Source: Aliamphritea ceti | Lineage (GTDB): Bacteria > Pseudomonadota > Gammaproteobacteria > Pseudomonadales > Balneatricaceae | Length of the DNA stretch: 64,000 nucleotides | NCBI RefSeq assembly: GCF_024347215.1 | Contig: NZ_AP025282.1 | Coordinates: forward strand, 4,092,001-4,156,000 | Direction: 5' to 3' | In this document: positions 8,542-14,121 of the stretch, in pieces | Numbering within the stretch: position 1 is the first letter of the stretch | Layout of the letters: the number at the start of each line of letters is the position of its first letter | Position numbers and translations under genes: made by a program | Notes under the pieces: model-generated | What the model was told of the DNA's origin: nothing | What the model saw: only the letters and a program-made list of their open reading frames with translations | The model's database searches: none

Positions 8542-9654
8542 ATGCTAAGCGTATGTAAAATACCCCGCTGTATATATCGCCTTCCGGCAGTACTCACATT
8601 TCTGGCCTTACTGTTAATGAATGCAACAGTAACTCAGGAAAGTCAGGCAAGTCAGGCAAGTCAGGCAAGTCAGGCAACTGATGAACAGATATATAAAGTA
8701 TTTATTCTGCACAGCTATGAACTTGATCATGTTTGCGGTCAGCCGCAAAGCGCCGGCGTCATCGAAGCGTTAAACAATTCTGGTTTCAGCGGTCAAAAAC
8801 TCAGTATCGAAGCTTATGCTATGGATACTAAACGCACCAACACCACCGCAGAAAGCATTACAGAGCAGGCAAAGATTGCACTCGAAGCAATTAATGAATT
8901 TCAACCTGACGTGTTAGTTACCCTTGATGATAATGCCTTCTATTCTGTGGTGAATTCACTTGATAACCCTAAATTTCCAGTTGTATTTTCCGGTCTGAAT
9001 AACCTACCTGAAGCTGATGGGCAGACGCATTGGTTAAATAATCGCAAGCAGCCTGGCGGAAACGTCACTGGCGTATACGAAAAAATCCACTTTGTGACCG
9101 CTGTCCAGGTGCAACGCAACATTAATACCAACCTGCGTAAAATGCTGATTCTTTCCGACAACTCCCCCACCGGTAAGGCACTGATAAAACAAATACGTGA
9201 AGAACTGAAGCAAAACCCACTGGATATCGAGTTCGAATATAAAATCACCGATAGCTGGGAAGAGTATCAGCAGTTTATTACTGCTGCTAACGCCTCAGAT
9301 ATCAACTCCCTATACCCTGTTGCCCTGCGGCTAATCGACAAGCAAGGCAAAACATATACGGGGAATGAAATTTTGCAATGGACCGCAAAACACAGTCGTA
9401 AACCGGCCATACCACTTAACTTTTCCTTTGTTCAGTTAGGCTTGTTTGGCGGTGCCGGTGTTGACTTTCATGCGATGGGATACCAGGCCGGATTAAAAGC
9501 TGCTGCCATCTTACAAGGCGAAAGTGCCGGTAACATCCCTATTGACGACGCCAAGCGCTACGCGCTGGTTTTTAATCTGCCCCGCGCCAGAAACCTCGGT
9601 ATAGAGATCCCGCAGGATATCTTACTGGCGGCAGATATTGTCTACACAGAATAA
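8542..9654 (+). CDS. periplasmic binding protein of the PF04392 (ABC_sub_bind) type
   Basis: The 370-residue exported protein has a hydrophobic signal sequence (about residues 8-28), a Ser-Gln-Ala repeat linker, then a two-lobed binding-protein fold. HSYELDHVCGQPQSAGV near the mature start and PVVFSGLNN are typical of the family. An ATG at 8521 is in frame, but AGGAGG at 8527-8532 falls inside that extension and sits 9 nt before the ATG at 8542, so 8542 is preferred. No ABC permease or ATPase is nearby. Instead a membrane GGDEF-EAL protein begins 19 bp downstream, so it probably serves as the ligand sensor for that protein, as NspS does for MbaA in Vibrio. The ligand is unknown. Confidence 0.85.
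   Translation: MLSVCKIPRCIYRLPAVLTFLALLLMNATVTQESQASQASQASQATDEQIYKVFILHSYELDHVCGQPQSAGVIEALNNSGFSGQKLSIEAYAMDTKRTNTTAESITEQAKIALEAINEFQPDVLVTLDDNAFYSVVNSLDNPKFPVVFSGLNNLPEADGQTHWLNNRKQPGGNVTGVYEKIHFVTAVQVQRNINTNLRKMLILSDNSPTGKALIKQIREELKQNPLDIEFEYKITDSWEEYQQFITAANASDINSLYPVALRLIDKQGKTYTGNEILQWTAKHSRKPAIPLNFSFVQLGLFGGAGVDFHAMGYQAGLKAAAILQGESAGNIPIDDAKRYALVFNLPRARNLGIEIPQDILLAADIVYTE
8641..8676 (+). repeat. in-frame 9-bp tandem repeat (4 copies)
   Basis: AGTCAGGCA is repeated four times perfectly and encodes Ser-Gln-Ala four times, directly after the signal sequence of the PF04392 protein. Slippage would change linker length in three-residue steps without shifting the frame. Confidence 0.95.
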
Positions 9655-9673
9655 TTGCAATTAAGGTGAATCG

Positions 9674-12600
9674 ATGGGCTATCGATCCAAACAATACAGC
9701 CTGAAAAAAATAATCTTGCTGACAATAGCAGGGCTAAGCACTTGTTCTACATTGCTAACGGCCCTGCTTTTACATTACAACTATGACGGCAAGCTGCTGC
9801 AGGAATTTCAAAGTAAAATTTCTACAGAAAGTCATAACGTCAGCCTGGGCCTGAGTAATAAACTCAACCAGGTAACTCACCAGCTAAAAGAAATCAGCCT
9901 GGATAATTCCATCCGGGTGACACTTATGCTGGAAGTTGACACACAACTCGAAGAACGTCTCGAAGCCTATCAGGGCTATCCGGAGAACACGGAGTTTTTC
10001 CTCTGGAATAACAAATCTAAAAGCATTGCCGCAGCAACGGACCCAGAACTTATCCCATTTGCCCAGGCCCTCATTAACGGAGAAGTCGGCGAAGGTCAGG
10101 CTAACCGCGGCGAAGCCGGGAAATTCCTGATTGGCTACATCCAGCCAATTAAACGTAAAGGCGAAATGCTTGGTAAAGGTGTCGCCATTTACACCTTTTC
10201 AGACGAGAGCATTAATACTCAACAATTTATGGCGGCCCCCGGCACAGCAGTACTGATTTCTGGTAAAGAAGATGATTTTTTCCTAAATTCAGGTGAGCCT
10301 GCGGTATTAGCACTACAGGAAAACAGTGCACCGGTAAGAAGCTATGATGCCTATCACAACACACCTACCGAACAGCTGACGCACGTCCAGCTCAACCGAC
10401 AGGAAGGCATCTTATTACGCCTACCCAGCTTTAGTAATCTCTATTACTTTGCACCTAAACAAGAACTGCAACAGGCACAGATGGAAAGTACATTTATTTC
10501 CGTCGCGACAGGCCTGTTCTTTATTTGTCTGAGCATAATATTTGCGTTCTGGCTAACCCGCCGTATTGTACTGCCACTGCAAACCATTTCTGACATGGCT
10601 AAATCTCTGTCTGAAGGCAAAGCAGATACGCTTATACCTCACTCATCTCTGACTGAGCTCCACCAATTCACCCGCTCACTGGTGGAAATCATGTCAAACC
10701 TTAAACAGGCGGAAAACAAACTACGGATCAATGAACAACGTTTCCGCCAGCTGTTTGAGTCCACTGATGGCATTGCTGTTCAGGGCTACGACTCTGAACG
10801 TAAAGTTATTTTCTGGAACTCTGCCAGTGAAGAGCTATATGGTTACTCAGCACAAGAAGCAATTGGCCAGCAATTCGAGGACCTACTTTTACAATCCGGA
10901 CGCACTAACCCATTACTCAAGAAACTGATAGCGCTTCAGGAAAAAGGTGAATCACTCCCCTCCGGCGAACAGCGACTACATCATAAAAATGGCGAACAAA
11001 TACCCGTATTCTCCAGTCAGATGCTGCAATACAACGTCGCGGGTGAACCTGAACTATTCCGTATTGATATTGATATTCGCCAGCGCATTATTCTCGAACA
11101 AACCCTGATGAAAACCAGGGACTGCCTGAGCGCCCTGATGGATAATATCGACTCCATCGTTTTTGTTGCCGACCTCGACACCCAGGCGATCATCTTTATA
11201 AACCAGTACGGCATTGAAGTACTGGGAGACGTAATCGGTGATTGCCAGGGTAACCCTTTACAGACTCAGATTACGGCACCCTTTGCCTGTCGCAGCACCC
11301 TACTTGACGCAGACAGCACACCTAACGGTATCCATGTATGGGAGCAATATGTCAGTGATACCGGATGCTGGTATGAATGCCGTGACCAGGCAATCCAGTG
11401 GCTGGACGGACATTTGGTACGAATGCAGGTTGCCACAGATATTACCGCCCGAAAAACAGCCGAACACAAACTACTGCTGTCAGATGCGGTTTTCAACACC
11501 ACCAGTGAAGGCATCATGGTACTTGATTCCGAATTCCGGATTCAGACCGTCAACCCAGCCTTCAGTCATATAACAGGTTTCAGTGATACAGAAGCCAGGG
11601 GTATGGCATCACCACTTCTGAAAGCGCCTGAATTGCACCTTGGCGAGCAAGATAAAGCTATCCATAAGGCGATGTCAGGCATCGGACGCTGGGAAGGTGA
11701 AGTCTGGAACCAGCGCAAGAACGGCGAGAGCTATCCTGAATGGGTATCTATAAACCGCGCTAAAGACGCACGTGACAGCAACGATTTTTACGTTGTACTG
11801 TTCCAGGATATAACCAAACGTAAAGAAGCTGACGAGAAGATCCTCTATCAGGCTAACTTTGACGCTCTGACGGGCCTGCCGAACAGAAACCTGTTTGCTC
11901 AGCGCTTACGTCAGGCAACACAGGACGCAGCTGATAATCATAACGATGTAGCACTGCTGTTTATCGGGCTGGGCCGCTTTAAACGCGTCAATGACAGCCT
12001 GGGTCACAACTATGGCGACATGCTTCTTATAGAGGCAGCACAGCGCCTGCGGGCAGCAGTTAAAAGTAATGATACGGTCGGCCGCCTTGGCGGCGATGAG
12101 TTCAGCATTATCCTTTCTGATCTGCGTAACCCGGATAAAGTACAGGATATTGTCGAAAAAATTCTCGACAGCATTACCCGCCCTTACATGCTCGAAGACA
12201 AAAAAGCATACGTTGCAGCAAGTATCGGTATTACCCTGCACTCCAGCGACGGCACTGATATCAATACGCTGATGAAAAATGCCGACACAGCGATGTCCAT
12301 AGCCAAACGACAAGATAATACTTATCGCTTCTTCACACAGGATATGGATACTGAAGCACGCCTGCGTCACGACCTGGAAATCGAGCTTCGCAGCGCGCTT
12401 AATACCCAACAGTTTGTACTTTACTATCAGCCAATATACGATCCATTCAGCGGTATTCAGCTAAGTACAGAAGCACTTGTACGCTGGATTCATCCGGAAA
12501 AAGGCCTGATCCCACCAGATCACTTCATCCCATTGGCTGAAGAAACCCAGCTGATCGTTCCGCTGGGGGCACAGATCTTGTTCCAGGCATGCCAGGACGC

Positions 12601-13162
12601 AGCCAACTGGCCTGAAAACGAAGGCATTCAGCCAAGTGTCGCGGTAAATATTTCCAGCCAGCAACTTTATCGAAGCGACATTATTCAGACGGTGAAATAT
12701 GCACTGGAAGTGAGCGGACTTCCTGCTAACCGACTGGATCTGGAAATTACTGAGAGCGTTCTGTTATCCGATGACAGCGCAGTAATGGACACCTTACTGG
12801 CAATTCGTGATCTGGGTGTTGGCATTTCCATTGATGACTTCGGCACCGGATACTCTTCCCTGAGTTATCTGAAGAAATTCCCGGTAACTAAGCTAAAGAT
12901 CGACCGCTCCTTTATCGCCGACATTACCGCAGACACCGATGACAGAACCCTGGTACAGGCAATTCTGGCAATGGCTAAGGGGATGGGGCTGACTGTTGTA
13001 GCTGAAGGCGTGGAAGATGCTGAGCAACTTGAATTCCTCCGGGAGCACCGCTGTGATCTGGTACAGGGCTATTTCTTCAGCCGACCAATCCCTAACGAAG
13101 AACTGCATGAGTTGCTCGACCTGTCTTTTGAGATTAGCGATATCGAGGATACTGAAAAATAA
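9674..13162 (+). CDS. membrane sensor with HAMP, three PAS, GGDEF and EAL domains
   Basis: The 1162-residue protein has a membrane segment (about 9-29), a periplasmic domain (about 30-270), a second membrane segment (about 275-297), HAMP (about 297-350), three PAS domains (about 356-475, 480-595 and 600-720), GGDEF (about 725-890) and EAL (about 905-1150). The EAL catalytic motifs are complete (TEALVRW, LEITES, DDFGTGYSSL, KIDRSF, EGVE). The GGDEF signature is intact, but the metal-binding stretch normally reading FxDLDRF is FIGLGRF, with both aspartates replaced by glycine. Cyclase activity is therefore doubtful, and a c-di-GMP phosphodiesterase with a regulatory GGDEF domain is the likelier role. 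It follows the binding-protein gene by 19 bp, forming a two-gene operon. Confidence 0.9.
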   Translation: MGYRSKQYSLKKIILLTIAGLSTCSTLLTALLLHYNYDGKLLQEFQSKISTESHNVSLGLSNKLNQVTHQLKEISLDNSIRVTLMLEVDTQLEERLEAYQGYPENTEFFLWNNKSKSIAAATDPELIPFAQALINGEVGEGQANRGEAGKFLIGYIQPIKRKGEMLGKGVAIYTFSDESINTQQFMAAPGTAVLISGKEDDFFLNSGEPAVLALQENSAPVRSYDAYHNTPTEQLTHVQLNRQEGILLRLPSFSNLYYFAPKQELQQAQMESTFISVATGLFFICLSIIFAFWLTRRIVLPLQTISDMAKSLSEGKADTLIPHSSLTELHQFTRSLVEIMSNLKQAENKLRINEQRFRQLFESTDGIAVQGYDSERKVIFWNSASEELYGYSAQEAIGQQFEDLLLQSGRTNPLLKKLIALQEKGESLPSGEQRLHHKNGEQIPVFSSQMLQYNVAGEPELFRIDIDIRQRIILEQTLMKTRDCLSALMDNIDSIVFVADLDTQAIIFINQYGIEVLGDVIGDCQGNPLQTQITAPFACRSTLLDADSTPNGIHVWEQYVSDTGCWYECRDQAIQWLDGHLVRMQVATDITARKTAEHKLLLSDAVFNTTSEGIMVLDSEFRIQTVNPAFSHITGFSDTEARGMASPLLKAPELHLGEQDKAIHKAMSGIGRWEGEVWNQRKNGESYPEWVSINRAKDARDSNDFYVVLFQDITKRKEADEKILYQANFDALTGLPNRNLFAQRLRQATQDAADNHNDVALLFIGLGRFKRVNDSLGHNYGDMLLIEAAQRLRAAVKSNDTVGRLGGDEFSIILSDLRNPDKVQDIVEKILDSITRPYMLEDKKAYVAASIGITLHSSDGTDINTLMKNADTAMSIAKRQDNTYRFFTQDMDTEARLRHDLEIELRSALNTQQFVLYYQPIYDPFSGIQLSTEALVRWIHPEKGLIPPDHFIPLAEETQLIVPLGAQILFQACQDAANWPENEGIQPSVAVNISSQQLYRSDIIQTVKYALEVSGLPANRLDLEITESVLLSDDSAVMDTLLAIRDLGVGISIDDFGTGYSSLSYLKKFPVTKLKIDRSFIADITADTDDRTLVQAILAMAKGMGLTVVAEGVEDAEQLEFLREHRCDLVQGYFFSRPIPNEELHELLDLSFEISDIEDTEK

Positions 13163-13185
13163 ATGCAAATTAATCTCAAAAACAG

Positions 13186-13213
13186 TTGATAATAGTTATC
13201 ATTAAGATAGTAT
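13186..13213 (+). promoter_or_regulatory. promoter overlapped by a Fur-box-like sequence, small RNA copy 1
   Basis: TTGATA (13186-13191), a 16-bp spacer and TAGTAT (13208-13213). The spacer and -35 contain GATAATAGTTATCATT, a near match to the Fur consensus, placed so that bound repressor would block RNA polymerase. Confidence 0.75.
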
Positions 13214-13219
13214 AAATCC

Positions 13220-13408
13220 CGCTCGTAAGTGATCAGCAATCCTCTCACCTCACCGGGAATTTGCTGCGGGAAAGTGCCTGATTTGGCCAGGCACTTTCTC
13301 AACCACACACTTACCAGCAGCGGCAGACATCCTGGCAGGTGTTACCGTTAGCTACAGGCTCTTGTCATAAGTATTTTTTAACCGGATGCGTGCATCCGGT
13401 TTTTTTTC
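13220..13408 (+). ncRNA. candidate Fur-regulated small RNA, copy 1
   Basis: Predicted start is near 13220, about 7 nt after the -10; the end is the T-run of the terminator. Stems: P1 GTAAGTG (13225-13231) with CACTTAC (13308-13314). P2 CAGCAA (13234-13239) with TTGCTG (13261-13266), extended by TCTC/GGGA around the loop ACCTCACC (13247-13254). P3 GAAAGTGCCTG (13270-13280) with CAGGCACTTTC (13288-13298), loop ATTTGGC. P4 ACATC/GGTGT around CTGGCA (13332-13337). P1 closes a three-way junction. No rightward gene follows before 19830, so a cis-acting riboswitch is unlikely. A trans-acting iron-stress small RNA like PrrF or RyhB is the best interpretation, by position and promoter rather than by proven homology. 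Confidence 0.75.
13379..13408 (+). terminator. Rho-independent terminator, small RNA copy 1
   Basis: Stem AACCGGATGC with GCATCCGGTT and a two-base loop, followed by a run of T. It differs from the copy 2 terminator by compensating changes (GGATGC/GCATCC against GGGTGC/GCACCC). Confidence 0.92.
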
Positions 13409-13473
13409 GCCTGCAATATTTACAGGTATGTCCGCCTGACTCAGGTCAATCTCAAAAAACCACTCAAATAAAA

Positions 13474-13518
13474 ATAATTATCATTAATAGTTGATAATCA
13501 TTATCATTAATGTATTAT
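13474..13518 (+). promoter_or_regulatory. promoter with two Fur-box-like sequences, small RNA copy 2
   Basis: TTGATA (13491-13496), a 16-bp spacer and TATTAT (13513-13518), the same geometry as copy 1. GATAATCATTATCATT overlaps it almost perfectly, and a second partial box, ATAATTATCATTAAT (13474-13488), lies immediately upstream. That suggests tighter or cooperative Fur binding than at copy 1. Confidence 0.78.
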
Positions 13519-13524
13519 TGATCT

Positions 13525-13709
13525 GGCTCGTAAGTGACCAGCAAAACCTCTCACCTCACCGAGAACTTGCTGAGAGAAAGATCCGATTTGGCCGGATATT
13601 TCTCACCATCATTTACTGGCTGCGGTTATTACCCTGGCAGGTATTAACCGTTAGCAATAGGCTCTTGTCATAAGTATTTTTACCGGGTGCTCGCACCCGG
13701 TTTTTTTTC
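13525..13709 (+). ncRNA. candidate Fur-regulated small RNA, copy 2
   Basis: Predicted start is near 13525. The architecture matches copy 1. P1 GTAAGTG (13530-13536) pairs with CATTTAC (13610-13616) using one G-U. P2 CAGCAA (13539-13544) pairs with TTGCTG (13567-13572), with inner TCTC/GAGA and the same loop ACCTCACC (13553-13560). P3 GAAAGATCCG (13576-13585) pairs with CGGATATTTC (13593-13602) with one mismatch and the same loop ATTTGGC. P4 CGGTTATTACC (13623-13633) pairs with GGTATTAACCG (13640-13650), loop CTGGCA. A read-through transcript covering both copies is possible, as described for PrrH in Pseudomonas. Confidence 0.75.
13681..13709 (+). terminator. Rho-independent terminator, small RNA copy 2
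   Basis: ACCGGGTGC pairs with GCACCCGGT around a two-base loop and is followed by eight T. Confidence 0.92.
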
Positions 13710-13764
13710 GCCTGAAGAACAGTGCCGGTACAGGCCCACCAGATACAAAGTGCAGAGAGAATAA

Positions 13765-13809
13765 ACAGAGACAGAGACAGAGACAGAGACAGAGACAGAG
13801 ACAGAGACA
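13765..13809. repeat. hexanucleotide microsatellite (ACAGAG) x 7.5
   Basis: Seven and a half perfect ACAGAG units lie between the copy 2 terminator and the end of the facing 30-codon gene. The tract is purine-rich on the plus strand and prone to slippage. No credible reading frame uses it. Confidence 0.97.
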
Positions 13810-13833
13810 AAAAAGATATAAATTAGAAAGTTC

Positions 13834-13860
13834 GGTACCTGAAGCAGAGCTTCAGATACC
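13834..13860 (-). terminator. stem-loop after the 30-codon gene, possible terminator
   Basis: GGTACCTGAAGC and GCTTCAGATACC form a 12-bp stem (one G-U) around a three-base loop, 8 bp past the small gene's stop. The T tract that follows on the minus strand is interrupted, so termination strength is uncertain. Confidence 0.5.
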
Positions 13861-13867
13861 TGGAATA

Positions 13868-13960
13868 TCAAACCAGCATAAACAACAGCAAAGTAGCTAC
13901 AATTGCTGCAACTACCGGAAAACTCAGTGCTGAAGTAATCGCTTGCGTATTAAAACTCAT
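13868..13960 (-). CDS. 30-residue single-pass membrane peptide behind a Fur-box-like site
   Basis: This is a 30-codon frame from the ATG at 13958-13960 to the TGA at 13868-13870. The ribosome binding site GGAGG lies about 6 nt upstream. The first ten residues are polar (MSFNTQAITS). The remainder is one hydrophobic helix rich in Ala, Val and Leu that ends directly at the C-terminus, which suggests an inner-membrane peptide. A Fur-box-like sequence (14015-14034) overlaps its probable promoter, and a stem-loop follows the stop. I recognise no family. The gene is convergent with the tandem small RNAs. Its reality rests on the Shine-Dalgarno, promoter, hydrophobic profile and terminator-like hairpin all agreeing. 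Confidence 0.62.
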   Translation of the reverse strand: MSFNTQAITSALSFPVVAAIVATLLLFMLV

Positions 13961-14014
13961 AACAACCTCCATGCCTCAATGAAGAAGCTATGATAGCGAT
14001 GAAATCATTAGATG

Positions 14015-14034
14015 TAAATGATAATGATTATTAT
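14015..14034 (-). promoter_or_regulatory. Fur-box-like operator upstream of the 30-codon gene
   Basis: AAATGATAATGATTATTATA on the plus strand is a close match to the Fur consensus. On the minus strand it overlaps a TATAAT -10 candidate for the small membrane-peptide gene. Confidence 0.72.
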
Positions 14035-14061
14035 AAAGAATTAAATACTTTAAGACGACCC

Positions 14062-14093
14062 AAAAAAATACCGCAACCCTAAAGCAGCGGTAT
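14062..14093 (-). terminator. Rho-independent terminator after the PBP-GGDEF-EAL gene
   Basis: On the minus strand ATACCGC and GCGGTAT pair around a 12-base loop and are followed by a run of T. It separates transcription of the 750-residue sensor from the small iron-linked gene downstream. Confidence 0.88.
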
Positions 14094-14121
14094 CTAAGTA
14101 AATCAACTCAAACTACAAACC

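Larger units (their letters stand above)
13184..13714 (+). repeat. tandem duplication of a Fur-box/small-RNA unit
   Basis: Copy 1 spans about 13184-13413 and copy 2 about 13489-13714, offset by about 305 bp. Each has, in the same order, a promoter with a Fur-box-like sequence, a structured transcribed region and a GC-rich terminator with eight T. The best conserved block is GCTCTTGTCATAAGTATTTT, just before each terminator. Divergence is concentrated in stems, where changes are mostly compensated. Confidence 0.9.

Noticed and set aside
11906..12409. A 167-codon antisense frame within the GGDEF region of the 1162-residue sensor
   Set aside because: The sense strand encodes clear conserved domains there; the antisense frame lacks a ribosome binding site and any recognisable family.
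13220..13709. Riboswitch interpretation of the three-way-junction RNAs
   Set aside because: Each copy ends in its own terminator, and no rightward gene follows before 19830, so there is nothing in cis to control.
13613..13871. Leftward frames encoding long Ser-Leu or Ser-Val repeats
   Set aside because: They are read-outs of the ACAGAG microsatellite, overlap the small RNA copy 2 terminator, and have no ribosome binding site.
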